DNA from: Paracoccaceae bacterium
GTDB lineage: Bacteria; Pseudomonadota; Alphaproteobacteria; Rhodobacterales; Rhodobacteraceae
Direction of reading: 5' to 3'
DNA length: 64,000 bases
NCBI GenBank assembly: GCA_020637675.1
Contig: JACKKD010000003.1
Location: 744,001-808,000, forward strand
Under the pieces are notes generated by a model. That model saw nothing but the letters and a program-made list of their open reading frames with translations. It searched no databases and had not been told where the DNA came from. Positions within the stretch are counted from its first letter, which is position 1; every line of letters begins with the position of its first letter. A program made the position numbers and the translations under genes. Shown here piece after piece: positions 25,073-34,284 of this stretch.

Positions 25073-25873
25073 TCAGACCCCGTAGCGCGCCCAGAGGGCG
25101 CGTTCCTCGATCTCGTCCATCGCCGCGCCAAGGAGATGCCCGCCGAAGCGCTGCAGGAAGGGCTTCTTCACGCCATAGGGCACGAGCCGCACCTTGTCGC
25201 CGTATAGTGCCTTCAGCTTCGGCACCATGTGGCCAAGCCCGTCGGCCAACCCCTGGTCAACGGCAGCCTGGCCGACCCAGACATCGCCCGTGAAAAGGTC
25301 GCCTGGGGCGAGCCTTCCGCCGCGCCGGCTGCGCACCTGCGTCTTGAACGCCTCGTGCACGGGATCGAGAATCGCCATGAGCCGTGCCACGTCTTCGGCC
25401 ATCTCCGGCCGGAACGGGTCGAGAAAGCTCTTGGAACGGCCGGCGGTGTGCACGCGCCGCTCGATCCCGTGACGGGCGAGGAACTCCGGGAATCCGAAGC
25501 CGGCCGAGATCACGCCGATGGAGCCCACGACGGAACTCGCATCGACCCAGATGTCGTCGCCGGCCGTCGCCAGCCAGTAACCACCCGAGGCTGCCACATC
25601 CTCCACGAAGGCGTGGACGGGCAGCTTCTTTTCCTCGGCCAGTCGCCGGATCCGCGCCGCGATCAACGCGGACTGCACCGGCGAACCGCCGGGGGAATTG
25701 ATTGCGAGCGCCACGGCGGCGGGCCGGCCCTTGCGGAACGCCTTGTCGATCACCGGGGCGAGCGCGGCGTCGCTGAGCCCGCCGCCCATGCGTCCGCCCG
25801 CGACGATCATGCCCTGCAGGCGCAGCACAGAGACGCGGGGAGGAGACTTCAGGAAAGGGATGAATGCTGCCAT
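25073..25873 (-). CDS. S49 family (SppA-like) serine peptidase
   Basis: This 266-residue protein has the SppA/SohB fold: INSPGGSPVQSALI, then the catalytic Ser in DVAASGGYWLATAGD and the conserved VVGSIGVISAGF. The catalytic Lys is expected near GRSKSFLDPFRP. There is no clear signal peptide, so the short form probably acts at the cytoplasmic face of the membrane on signal peptides or membrane fragments. It is the first gene of the S49/small zinc-ribbon/SDR operon. Confidence 0.88.
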   Translation of the reverse strand: MAAFIPFLKSPPRVSVLRLQGMIVAGGRMGGGLSDAALAPVIDKAFRKGRPAAVALAINSPGGSPVQSALIAARIRRLAEEKKLPVHAFVEDVAASGGYWLATAGDDIWVDASSVVGSIGVISAGFGFPEFLARHGIERRVHTAGRSKSFLDPFRPEMAEDVARLMAILDPVHEAFKTQVRSRRGGRLAPGDLFTGDVWVGQAAVDQGLADGLGHMVPKLKALYGDKVRLVPYGVKKPFLQRFGGHLLGAAMDEIEERALWARYGV

Positions 25874-25953
25874 GCCCCCGATGTAATCCGGGGGCGCGCG
25901 GGCGACAATAGCCCGACCTTTCGCGCTTCCGTCCGCCGGGGTAGGCTCCGGCC

Positions 25954-26832
25954 ATGATCGACAAGCTTGAAATGTTCATCGCGCTTGCCAATGAACGCCA
26001 CTTCGGCCGCGCGGCCGAGACCATGGGCGTGACCCAGCCCACGCTTTCCTCCGCCATCCGGCAACTGGAGGAGCAGCTCGGCGTGCAGCTCGTGTTCCGC
26101 GCCTCGCGCTTCGAGGGGCTCACGCCGGAAGGCCAGCGCGTGCTCGACTGGGCGCTCCGGATCGTCGGGGATGCGCGCGCGTTGCGCGAGGAGATGCGGG
26201 CGCGGCGGCTCGGGCTTTCGGGCAACCTCCGGATCGGGGTGATCCCGACGGCGCTGCCGATGATCGCACGGCTCACCGCGCCCTTCCTCGCCGCCAACCC
26301 CAATGTGGATATGGCGATCCTCTCGCGCACATCGGTCGAGATTCTCGACGGAATCGAGCGGCTGGATCTCGATGCCGGGATCAGCTACCTCGACAACGAG
26401 CCGCTTGGCCGCGTCGTGCAGGTGCCGCTCTACCGCGAGGGTTACCGCCTGCTCGTCGCCGAAGGCTCGGCCCTTGCCGGGCGGACGTCGATCCCCTGGG
26501 TCGAGGTCGCCACCCTGCCGCTCTGCCTTCTGACCGGCGACATGCAGAACCGGCGGATCGTCAACCGCCACCTCGCCGAAGCGGGGACCAAGGTGCCGGC
26601 GCGGGTGGAGGCCAATTCTTCCATCGCCCTCATTTCCCATGTGCGGACGGGCGAGTGGGTCGCCATCGTGGCCGAGACGCTGGCCGAGATGCACGGCGCG
26701 GGGCTGAAGGCGATCCCGATCGTCGCGCCGGACGCGAGCCACCTTGTCGGGCTCATCGCCGATCCGCGCGAACCGCACCGGCCGGTTGTGGACGCGCTTC
26801 TGGATCAGGCGCGGAAACTCGCGCGGGCCTGA
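25954..26832 (+). CDS. LysR-family transcriptional regulator
   Basis: This 292-residue LysR regulator has an N-terminal helix-turn-helix (ALANERHFGRAAETMGVTQP, then LSSAIRQLEEQLGVQLV) and the periplasmic-binding-like effector domain (about 90-292). The segment IPTALPMIARLTAPFLAANP is typical of the CynR/CbbR-like branch. The target genes and ligand are not visible: the divergent neighbour is the S49 peptidase operon, and the downstream neighbour zapE converges on it. Confidence 0.88.
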   Translation: MIDKLEMFIALANERHFGRAAETMGVTQPTLSSAIRQLEEQLGVQLVFRASRFEGLTPEGQRVLDWALRIVGDARALREEMRARRLGLSGNLRIGVIPTALPMIARLTAPFLAANPNVDMAILSRTSVEILDGIERLDLDAGISYLDNEPLGRVVQVPLYREGYRLLVAEGSALAGRTSIPWVEVATLPLCLLTGDMQNRRIVNRHLAEAGTKVPARVEANSSIALISHVRTGEWVAIVAETLAEMHGAGLKAIPIVAPDASHLVGLIADPREPHRPVVDALLDQARKLARA

Positions 26833-26838
26833 GCGCGG

Positions 26839-27933
26839 TCAGCGCCCCGCATCGCCGCCCCATCCGGCCCCCTGCATCTCCCTGAGCCGGCTCGCCGTGC
26901 GCTCGAACTCGAAAGCGCCCTCGCCCTCGACATAGAGCCGCTCGGGCTCGTCGGCCGCCGAGCAGATCAGCCGCACCTTCGCCTCGTAGAGGGCGTCTAT
27001 GAGCGTCACGAATCGCTTCGCCTCGTTGTAGTTCTCGGCCGAGAGATGCGGGATGTCGTCGAGGATCAGCACCCGCACCGCGCCGGCGATGGCGAGGAAG
27101 TCGGCCGGACCGAGCGGGCGGCCGCAAAGCTCCCAGAACGACGCGCGTGCCACGCCGGCGTGATACTCAGGCAGGACCACCTCGCGCCCCTTGACCTCAA
27201 GCCTGAGCTGACTGTCGGCCCCGCCGCCGGTCAGTTCCAGCCAGATACGCGAGATCGCCGCGCGCGCATCCGGACCCGCGGGCGTGAACCACACCTGCGC
27301 CCCCTGGAGCCGGTGCTGGCGGTAGTCCGTCTCGCTCTCCAGTTCGCGGACGACCATCCGCTCCTTCAGAAGCTGGATGAAGGGAAGAAAGAGCGGCCGG
27401 TTCAGCCCGTCCTTGTAGAGATCGTCGGGCACGCGGTTCGACGTGGTGACGACCGTCACGCCACGGTCGAAGAGCATCTGGAAGAGCCGCCCGACGATCA
27501 TCGCGTCGGCGATGTCGGTGATCTGCATCTCGTCGAAGCTGAGCAGACGGAGCTTGCCGGCGATGTCCTCGGCCACGGGCCGGATCGCGTCGTCGACCCC
27601 GGTCTTGCGCGCGGCGTGCAAGGCCGCCTGCACCTCCTGCATGAAGGCGTGGAAATGCACGCGACGCTTGGCATCGATGGCGACATGGCCATGGAAGAGG
27701 TCCATCAGCATCGACTTGCCGCGCCCGACCCCGCCCCAGAGGTAAAGACCCCTCACCGGCTCCGGTGCCCTGGCGAAAAGCCCGCCGAGGAGGCCGCGCT
27801 TCTTCCCGTTCGCCTCTTCGAGGCCGAAACGGATTCGGTCGAGTTCCGGCAGGACGGCGCGCTGGGCGGCGTCCTGCCGGAGCCCCCCCTCGTGCGTCAT
27901 CCGGTCGTAGATCTCGGTCAGCGTCTCGGCCAT
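26839..27933 (-). CDS. zapE: Cell division ATPase ZapE (AFG1-like)
   Basis: This 364-residue AFG1-type AAA+ ATPase has Walker A GGVGRGKSMLMD, Walker B LLSFDEMQITD and the sensor region TVVTTSNRVPDDLYKDGLNR, as in ZapE/YhcM. In E. coli ZapE associates with the Z-ring under stress. Length and motifs agree throughout. It converges with the LysR gene (6-bp gap) and is divergent from an MFS gene. Confidence 0.92.
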   Translation of the reverse strand: MAETLTEIYDRMTHEGGLRQDAAQRAVLPELDRIRFGLEEANGKKRGLLGGLFARAPEPVRGLYLWGGVGRGKSMLMDLFHGHVAIDAKRRVHFHAFMQEVQAALHAARKTGVDDAIRPVAEDIAGKLRLLSFDEMQITDIADAMIVGRLFQMLFDRGVTVVTTSNRVPDDLYKDGLNRPLFLPFIQLLKERMVVRELESETDYRQHRLQGAQVWFTPAGPDARAAISRIWLELTGGGADSQLRLEVKGREVVLPEYHAGVARASFWELCGRPLGPADFLAIAGAVRVLILDDIPHLSAENYNEAKRFVTLIDALYEAKVRLICSAADEPERLYVEGEGAFEFERTASRLREMQGAGWGGDAGR

Positions 27934-27990
27934 GCACGCCCGATAACGCGGCGCGGGGACAAGGGAAAGCCCGACGGCACGGGCGGCCCG

Positions 27991-28045
27991 GAATTGTCGC
28001 GATCACAATTCTCGATTTGACCGGGCCGCCGGCCCGGAGCTAAGT
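27991..28045 (+). promoter_or_regulatory. Palindromic operator and promoter of the MFS gene
   Basis: A perfect 21-bp palindrome, GAATTGT-N7-ACAATTC (27991-28011), is followed by a promoter-like TTGACC (28017-28022), 17 bases, and CTAAGT (28040-28045). The -35 box is good and the -10 weak. The palindrome just upstream of the -35 box would suit a LacI/GntR-type repressor or an activator. A GC-rich hairpin, CCGGGCC/GGCCCGG, lies between the two boxes. Confidence 0.5.
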
Positions 28046-28071
28046 CGCAAGGCCCGAAAGGAGACACCGGC

Positions 28072-29313
28072 ATGTCCGTGCGCGCCCCCCTCTTCACCCC
28101 CGTGCTGATCGGCGGGTGCGTCATCATCATGCTGGGCTTCGCCATCCGGGCGAGCTTCGGCGTCTTCCAGATCCCGATCGCCGCCGAGTTCGGCTGGCCG
28201 CGCGCGGAGTTCTCGCTCGCCATCGCAATCCAGAACCTCGCCTGGGGGATCGGCCAGCCGATCTTCGGCGCGCTCGCCGAGAGGTTCGGCGACCGCCGCG
28301 CGATTGTCGCGGGGGCGCTCTTCTATGCCGCCGGACTGGTCCTCTCGGCCTTCGCGGTGACGCCCGGCCAGATGCAGCTTCTGGAAATCCTCGTCGGATT
28401 CGGCATCGCCGGCACCGGCTTCGGTGTCATCCTCGCCGTCGTCGGACGCGCGGCGAGCGCCGAGAACCGGTCGCTGGCGCTCGGCATCGCGACGGCGGCG
28501 GGATCGGCCGGCCAGGTGTTCGGTGCGCCGGTGGCCGAGATCCTTCTGGGCCACTACGCCTGGCCGACCGTCTTCATGATCTTCGCGGCGGTGATCCTTC
28601 TCAGCCTCTTCGCGCTGCCGCTGATGCGGGCGCCGGAACGGGCGAGCCGGGCCGAACTGGAAGAGTCGATGGGCGAGGTGCTCCTGAAGGCCTTCCGCGA
28701 CCCGTCCTACATCCTGATCTTCCTCGGCTTCTTCTCCTGCGGATACCAGCTTGCCTTCATCACCGCGCATTTCCCCGCGATGGTGACCGAGATGTGCGGC
28801 GCGATCGCGCCCGGGGGCATGCTCGCGGCGGTCGGGATCACGACGACCTCGGCACTGGGCGCCATCGCGATCTCGGTCATCGGGATGGCGAATATCGTCG
28901 GCTCGATCACCGCGGGCTGGCTCGGCAAGCGCTACACGAAGAAATACCTTCTCGCCGGCATCTACCTCGCGCGGACGGTGGTGGCGGCGGCGTTCATCCT
29001 GATGCCGATCACGCCGGCCTCGGTGCTGATCTTCTCGCTCCTCATGGGGGCACTCTGGCTCGCCACGGTGCCGCTGACGAGCGGGCTTGTCGCGCACATC
29101 TACGGTCTGCGCTACATGGGCACGCTCTACGGCATCGTCTTTCTCAGCCACCAGATCGGCGGATTCCTCGGTGTATGGCTCGGTGGGCGGATGTACGACA
29201 TCTACGGCGACTACACGCTGGTCTGGTGGATCGGGGTCGGGGTCGGCGCCTTCTCGGCGATCGTCCATCTGCCGATCCGCGAGCATCGCATGGGGGCCGC
29301 GCTGCCGGCCTGA
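28072..29313 (+). CDS. MFS transporter (monocarboxylate/oxalate-formate type)
   Basis: This 413-residue protein has 12 predicted helices with the MFS loop motif (GALAERFGDRRAIVAGALFY) and a second-half counterpart (AGWLGKRYTKKY). The RASFGVFQIPIAAEFGW start and FLGFFSCGYQLAFITAHFPA segment match the MCT/OxlT-like branch, which moves monocarboxylates. The ATG follows AAAGGAGACACC. The palindrome upstream suggests regulation by a repressor that is not in this window. It converges with the ornithine cyclodeaminase-like gene. Confidence 0.82.
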   Translation: MSVRAPLFTPVLIGGCVIIMLGFAIRASFGVFQIPIAAEFGWPRAEFSLAIAIQNLAWGIGQPIFGALAERFGDRRAIVAGALFYAAGLVLSAFAVTPGQMQLLEILVGFGIAGTGFGVILAVVGRAASAENRSLALGIATAAGSAGQVFGAPVAEILLGHYAWPTVFMIFAAVILLSLFALPLMRAPERASRAELEESMGEVLLKAFRDPSYILIFLGFFSCGYQLAFITAHFPAMVTEMCGAIAPGGMLAAVGITTTSALGAIAISVIGMANIVGSITAGWLGKRYTKKYLLAGIYLARTVVAAAFILMPITPASVLIFSLLMGALWLATVPLTSGLVAHIYGLRYMGTLYGIVFLSHQIGGFLGVWLGGRMYDIYGDYTLVWWIGVGVGAFSAIVHLPIREHRMGAALPA

Positions 29314-29371
29314 GGGCGCGGCGGCGGTTTCATCACCGCAGCGCCGAAGGATATGCGCCAGACGGAAGGGT

Positions 29372-30286
29372 TCAGGCGCCGCGCGCGACCCCGAGGATGT
29401 AGCGCGCCGTCATCAGGTCCAGATGCGCGCCGCCGCCGTTCTTGCAGAGCGTGATCTCGTCGTCTGACCGGCGCGCGAATGCGCCCGACGCGAGGTCGTA
29501 ATAGTCCGCGACGATGTCAGCCTCGGTGATCGCCCCCTCCGCCAGCGGGGCGATGAACTCGCCGATGTGGTGGACAGTGGTGGCGCGGGAGTCGCAGAAG
29601 ACGCGGGCGCGGCGGAGGCAGTCGCTGTCGGCCTCGCGCATGTCGGGCCGGTAGGCGCCGATGAGGTCGAGGTGGCTGCCCGGTCTGAGCCATGCGCCCC
29701 TGATGAGCGGTTCGGTCGCCATCGTCGCGCAGCAGATGATGTCCGCGCCGCCGACGGCCGCCGCGAGATCGGCAACCGGTCTCGCGCCGGTTTCCTCGGC
29801 AAACGCCCTTGCGGCGTCGGGGTTGCGCGCCCAGATCGTGAAGCGTGCGCCCGCAAAGCCCGCCGAATATGCCTCTACGAGGGTATGCGCCACGGCGCCG
29901 GCGCCGACGATCAGGATGCTGCGCGCCTCCTTGCGCGCGAGCCGACGGGCGGCGAGCAGGCTGTCGCCGGCCGTCTTCCACTTGGTCACGAGCCGGAAGT
30001 CCACGAGCGCCTCCAGTTCGCCCGTGGCGTCGGACAGCAGGTTCACCGCGCCGCTGATCGCAGGGATGCCGCGCCGCACGTTGCCAGGAAAGATCGAGGC
30101 CGCCTTGACCGCGAGCCCGAGCCCGTCGATCCAGGCGGAGCGGGTAAGCAGCGTGTCCGCCCCCCGGCGCAGGATGGTGTCTGCAACCTCCGCGCGGGGC
30201 AGGCGGTGGCCGGCCTCGATGGCCTCGGTCAGCGCGATCCAGTCGAGCCGGTCCTCGACCTCGGGACCGACGATCTCGATCGTCAT
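29372..30286 (-). CDS. Ornithine cyclodeaminase/mu-crystallin family protein
   Basis: This 304-residue NAD(P)-dependent enzyme has the family core: KAASIFPGN, LVTKWKTAGDSLLAARRLA, the Rossmann motif LIVGAGAVAHTL and GGADIICCATMATEPL. Members include ornithine cyclodeaminase, ketimine reductase and other imine reductases, and the exact substrate cannot be called. Its start overlaps the end of the upstream HAD gene by 4 bp (ATGA). Confidence 0.83.
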   Translation of the reverse strand: MTIEIVGPEVEDRLDWIALTEAIEAGHRLPRAEVADTILRRGADTLLTRSAWIDGLGLAVKAASIFPGNVRRGIPAISGAVNLLSDATGELEALVDFRLVTKWKTAGDSLLAARRLARKEARSILIVGAGAVAHTLVEAYSAGFAGARFTIWARNPDAARAFAEETGARPVADLAAAVGGADIICCATMATEPLIRGAWLRPGSHLDLIGAYRPDMREADSDCLRRARVFCDSRATTVHHIGEFIAPLAEGAITEADIVADYYDLASGAFARRSDDEITLCKNGGGAHLDLMTARYILGVARGA

Positions 30287-30906
30287 GCCGCTTCCTCCCG
30301 CGTCAGGAACCCCTCCGCCACCAGCCTTGCCGCCAGCCCGGCGGGGCCGTCGAAATGATGCGTCGCCCAGCCGCGCGCAACGGCGACCGCGATGTTGTCG
30401 GCCCGGTCGTCGGTGAAGAGAAACTCGGGCCCGGTGCGGCCGGTTCCGGCCTCGACGGCGGCGTAGATCGCGGGGTCGGGCTTGGTCATGCGCAGCCGAC
30501 CGGAGACGAAGGCCCGGTCGAACTCGCCGAGGAACGGGTAATGGCGCTCTGCGAAGGCGAAAGTATCGTCACCGAAATTCGTCAGCGCGAAGACCGGCAC
30601 GCCACTGGCCTTCAGCGCCTGCAGGAGCCGCACCGAATGCGGGATGGCGGGCGAGGCCATGTCGATCCAGTTGTCGTGCCAGAGCCGGATCTCGGCTTCC
30701 CAATCGGGGTAGCGGGCGGCGGTGGCATAGATCGTCTCGCGAAAGGGGGCGCCCCGGTCCACCGCCTCGTTCATCCCGTGGAGGTCCACCTCGGCGAACA
30801 TCCGCGCGCGGGCCTCCGGGCCGATGGCACGGTCGTAGAACCGTTCCGGCTGCCATTCGATCAGCACGTTGCCGATGTCGAAGACGACCGCGCGTTCCCC
30901 TGCCAT
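30283..30906 (-). CDS. HAD-superfamily hydrolase (YihX-like)
   Basis: This 207-residue HAD-IA phosphatase has motif I as FDIGNVLIEW, motif II VFALTNFGDD, motif III around MTKPDPAIY and motif IV LFTDDRADNIAVA. The Asp-Ile-Gly form of motif I is found in YihX-type hydrolases, which dephosphorylate sugar phosphates or related metabolites. The ATG at 30906 is used because the extra N-terminal residues of the longer frame are not family-like. It is followed by and overlaps the ornithine cyclodeaminase-like gene. Confidence 0.82.
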   Translation of the reverse strand: MAGERAVVFDIGNVLIEWQPERFYDRAIGPEARARMFAEVDLHGMNEAVDRGAPFRETIYATAARYPDWEAEIRLWHDNWIDMASPAIPHSVRLLQALKASGVPVFALTNFGDDTFAFAERHYPFLGEFDRAFVSGRLRMTKPDPAIYAAVEAGTGRTGPEFLFTDDRADNIAVAVARGWATHHFDGPAGLAARLVAEGFLTREEAA

Positions 30907-30966
30907 GCCTTCTATCCCTTGTGTCCGCGTCAACGTAGCGGGTGCGCCGGGAAAGGAAACCCCCGA

Positions 30967-31941
30967 TCAGCGCCGTGCGCGCGGGCCCTCCGGCGCTACG
31001 CCGCGGCGCGTCTCGCGCCAGATGAGATAGAGCCCGCCGGCGAGGATGAGGGCGATCCCCGTCCAGGAGACCGCGTCCGGCCAGTCGCCGAAGACGACGA
31101 CGCCCCAGAAGACGGCGAGCGGCATGGCGGTGTATTCGAAGGGCGCGGCGAGGGCCGCCTCGCAGAGCCGGTAGCCTTGCGCGACGAGGAGCGAGCCGAT
31201 GGCCGCCGCGATGCCGAGCATGGCGAGGACCGGCCAGTCGCCCGGTTCCGGCCACATCCAGGCGCGCAGGAGGAAGTCGAGCGAGGCGTCGCCGGTGCCC
31301 GCGTAGCGCCCGTCGCCCACGCCGAGCCCCATCGCCGCCGAGACCACGACGAAGGTGATCTGGATGTAGAAGGCGAGCGTGACGGCGCTTTCCGTGCCGC
31401 CGAGCCGGCGGGTGAGAATGTTGACCATCGCATAGGCGACGGCGCCGAGGAGCGGCAGGATGGCGACCGGCCGGAACGCCTCCGTCCCCGGTCTGAGGAT
31501 GACGATGACGCCGAGAAGGCCGAACCCGACGGCGAGCCAGCGGCGCGGCCCCACCTTTTCACTTAGGAGGAGGACCGACAGGGCGGTGATGAGCAGCGGG
31601 CTCACGAAGGAGATCGCGACCGCCTCGGCCAGCGGCATCGCGGCCAGCGCCACGAAGAAGAGCATGTTGGCGAAGACGACGAAGACCCCGCGCAGGATGT
31701 GGACGCGCAGCCGGCGCGTCCTGAGCCCCGTGTAGCCGCCCTGCAGCGGCATCACGACGGCGAGCAGGATCGCCATGGCGACGATTGTCCGGATCAGGAC
31801 GACCTGGTGGAGCGCATAGTCACCGCTCAGGAACTTGATGCCCATGTCGTTGAGCGAAAAGAACAGCATTCCGCCCACGATGCAGAACACACCGATGATG
31901 CGGGTCCGCGCCTCGGCGGAAACAGGGTCGAGCGTTGTCAT
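30967..31941 (-). CDS. DMT/EamA-family transporter
   Basis: This 324-residue protein has ten predicted helices in two EamA repeats, with FFSLNDMGIKFLSG in the first and PFEYTAMPLAVFWGVVVFGDWP in the second. DMT exporters remove amino acids or other metabolites; the substrate is unknown. It stands upstream of the HAD/ornithine cyclodeaminase-like pair on the same strand with a 60-bp gap, so co-transcription is possible. Confidence 0.85.
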   Translation of the reverse strand: MTTLDPVSAEARTRIIGVFCIVGGMLFFSLNDMGIKFLSGDYALHQVVLIRTIVAMAILLAVVMPLQGGYTGLRTRRLRVHILRGVFVVFANMLFFVALAAMPLAEAVAISFVSPLLITALSVLLLSEKVGPRRWLAVGFGLLGVIVILRPGTEAFRPVAILPLLGAVAYAMVNILTRRLGGTESAVTLAFYIQITFVVVSAAMGLGVGDGRYAGTGDASLDFLLRAWMWPEPGDWPVLAMLGIAAAIGSLLVAQGYRLCEAALAAPFEYTAMPLAVFWGVVVFGDWPDAVSWTGIALILAGGLYLIWRETRRGVAPEGPRARR

Positions 31942-32022
31942 GGAATCGATCTGCCAGCCCGGCTGCGGCGCGTCTGTCCTACCCGCGACATCGCGTCAGG
32001 GTTGGGCGAGGCAGGTACCACC

Positions 32023-32469
32023 TTACCGCGCCGCCACCCTGAGCGTCCGGTCGAGCGCGGCGGCGAAGCGCGCGCGATCGGCCTTGCCGAAGGCACGCCC
32101 GCCGCCTTGCCGGAACGGGTCGGCGGCGCGCAGGTCGGCCATGAGGTCGCGCGTGGCCAGCGCGTTGCCGATGTTGGCATGCGTCAGCGCACTGCCGTCG
32201 TGCTTCAGGACCCCGGCGCCAGATGCCACGCATTTCGCGGCGAGGGGAATGTCGGCCGTCACCACCACGTCGCCGGGCCCTGCGCGTTCGGCGATCCACT
32301 TGTCGGCCTCGTCCGGACCCTCGGTCACGAAGACGACCTCGACGAGCGGATGCGCCGAGGGGCGCAGCCCGCCGTTGCAGACGAGGAAGGCGCGCACCCC
32401 CAGCCGTTCGGCGGCACGGATGCATTCGTCCTTCACAGGGCAGGCGTCGGCATCGACGTAAAGGCTCAT
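32023..32469 (-). CDS. DUF188 (YaiI/YqxD) family protein
   Basis: This 148-residue protein has the DUF188 hallmarks: VDADACPVKDE, VFVTEGPDEADKWIAERA and the GPGDVVVTADIPLAA core, plus DLMADLRAADPFRQGGGR. The conserved Asp residues resemble a PIN/FEN-like nuclease fold, but no activity is established for the family. Its ATG overlaps the fghA stop by 4 bp. Confidence 0.9.
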   Translation of the reverse strand: MSLYVDADACPVKDECIRAAERLGVRAFLVCNGGLRPSAHPLVEVVFVTEGPDEADKWIAERAGPGDVVVTADIPLAAKCVASGAGVLKHDGSALTHANIGNALATRDLMADLRAADPFRQGGGRAFGKADRARFAAALDRTLRVAAR

Positions 32470-33296
32470 GCGTAGAGCGCCTCGGCATGGAAGGCCACAT
32501 GGTCGCGCATGAAGGTGGAGACGAAGAAGTAGCTGTGGTCGTAGCCGGGCTGCATCCGCACCTGGCCGTTCTGACGCCGCTCCATCATCGCCTGCGCCAG
32601 CGCCTCGGGCTTGAGGAGGTCGAGGAACTGGTCCTTCGAGCCCTGGTCGATCAGCACCGGCCCGTCGAAGCCGAGGCGCCGCATCAGGAGCGTCGCGTCA
32701 TGCCCCGCCCAGGCCGCCTCGTCGGCGCCGAGATAGGCCCTGAACTGCTTGCGGCCCCAGTCGGACTGGGTCGGGTGGGCAATGGGCGCAAAGGCCGAGA
32801 CGGAGCGGAACCGCCCCGGGAGACGCATCGCGAGCGTCAGCGCGCCGTGGCCCCCCATCGAATGGCCGGTGATGGCCTGGCGGTCCGCGTCGAGTGCGAA
32901 ATTCGCGGTCAGAATGCGCGGCAGTTCATCGGCGACGTAGTCCCACATGCGGAAATGGGGCGCCCACGGCATCTCGGTCGCGTTGACGTAGAAGCCCGCG
33001 CCCTGGCCGAGGTCATAGGCCGGATCGTCTGCCACGCCCTCGCCCCTGGGCGATGTGTCGGGAAAGACCAGCGCGATGCCCGCCTCCGCCGCCCAGCCCT
33101 GCGCAGCCGCCTTCACCATTGCGTTCTCATGCGTGCAGGTGAGGCCGGAGAGATACCAGAGCGCCGGCACCGGATGGTCCGCTGCCTCTTCAGGCAGGAA
33201 GAGGCCGAAGGTCATGTCGCCGCCGCAGGTGTCGGAGGCGTGGCGGTAGACACCCTGGATGCCGCCGTAGCACTTGTTCTCGGATAGGGTCTGCAT
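32466..33296 (-). CDS. fghA: S-formylglutathione hydrolase
   Basis: FghA hydrolyses S-formylglutathione to formate and glutathione, the second step of glutathione-dependent formaldehyde oxidation. The 276-residue alpha/beta-hydrolase has the nucleophile elbow GHSMGGHGAL, LWYLSGLTCTHENAM near the N-terminus, and the catalytic Asp/His region LIDQGSKDQFL and PGYDHSYFF. It lies between an AEC transporter gene and the DUF188 gene on the same strand. Glutathione supply is represented by gshA in the same window. Confidence 0.95.
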   Translation of the reverse strand: MQTLSENKCYGGIQGVYRHASDTCGGDMTFGLFLPEEAADHPVPALWYLSGLTCTHENAMVKAAAQGWAAEAGIALVFPDTSPRGEGVADDPAYDLGQGAGFYVNATEMPWAPHFRMWDYVADELPRILTANFALDADRQAITGHSMGGHGALTLAMRLPGRFRSVSAFAPIAHPTQSDWGRKQFRAYLGADEAAWAGHDATLLMRRLGFDGPVLIDQGSKDQFLDLLKPEALAQAMMERRQNGQVRMQPGYDHSYFFVSTFMRDHVAFHAEALYA

Positions 33297-33310
33297 GGCG
33301 TGGTCCTTTC

Positions 33311-34240
33311 TCAGGCGGCCGTAATCCAGGCGATGACGGCGGAAACGGTGAGGATGCTGAAGGCGGTGGAAATCAGGATGGAGGCGGAGACACGCTGCGG
33401 CGCCACGCCGTAGTGCCGGGCAAGGATATAGACGTTCCCCGCGACGGGAAGCGCGGCCGCGGCGATCATCACACCCGCGGCCTCGCGTTCCACCGGGAAA
33501 ATCCAGAGCGCGGCGACGGCCACCGCCCCGGGGTGCAGCACGAGCTTGGCGAAGCTGAGCCAGAGCGCGACGGAAAGCCGCTCGGCCGATTTCGACGCCA
33601 GCGAGGCGCCGATGGCGAAGAGCGCCCCCGGCGTCGCGGCCGCGCCGAGAAGGGCGAGGAACTCTGCCCCCGGTGCCGGCATCGGCAGGCGCAGGGCTGA
33701 CCAGGCGATGCCGGCCACCATCGCCACGATCATCGGGTTCTTCGCGAGCCCGAGCGCCAGGACCCTGACGATTCGCGGCGACAGGTGCCCCTCGCGCGAA
33801 GCGGTGATGATGAGGGTGATGAGGCTCGAGAACACGATGAGGTCGATCGCCAGCACCATCAGCACCGGTCCCGCCGCACCGGGGCCGAGCAGCATCGTCA
33901 GCATCGGCACCCCGAGAAAGCCGGTGTTGCCGATCACGGCGCATTGCGCCTCGACCGACGCCTCGGGGATCGAGACGCGGCGCGCCAGTGCCACACCGAA
34001 GGCGAGCAGATAGACGATCGTGCAGCCCGAGAGATAGGCCATCGCGAAGGCCGGGTCGAATATCTCGCCCACCGAAAGGTTCGCCGCGAAGCGGAAGAGC
34101 ATGGCCGAGAGCGCGAAGTAGAAGACGAAGCGGGTCAGCCACTCGGTCGCGACTTCGGGAAAGAAACGCAAGCGGCCCGCTCCCCAGCCGAGGCCGATGA
34201 GCGCGAAGAAGGGCAGTGTCTTGAGAAGGATCGCGAGCAT
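33311..34240 (-). CDS. AEC-family transporter
   Basis: This 309-residue membrane protein has ten hydrophobic helices and the auxin-efflux-carrier pattern, with FYFALSAMLFRFAANLS in the first half, GNTGFLGVPML in the middle and LPVAGNVYILARHYG near the end. Substrates of bacterial AEC proteins include organic acids such as malate. It lies 14 bp before fghA, so the two may be co-transcribed. Confidence 0.85.
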   Translation of the reverse strand: MLAILLKTLPFFALIGLGWGAGRLRFFPEVATEWLTRFVFYFALSAMLFRFAANLSVGEIFDPAFAMAYLSGCTIVYLLAFGVALARRVSIPEASVEAQCAVIGNTGFLGVPMLTMLLGPGAAGPVLMVLAIDLIVFSSLITLIITASREGHLSPRIVRVLALGLAKNPMIVAMVAGIAWSALRLPMPAPGAEFLALLGAAATPGALFAIGASLASKSAERLSVALWLSFAKLVLHPGAVAVAALWIFPVEREAAGVMIAAAALPVAGNVYILARHYGVAPQRVSASILISTAFSILTVSAVIAWITAA

Positions 34241-34284
34241 GTTGCCTCGCGCCTAGCACGGGGAGGCGGGCGGGGGCCAGCGCC

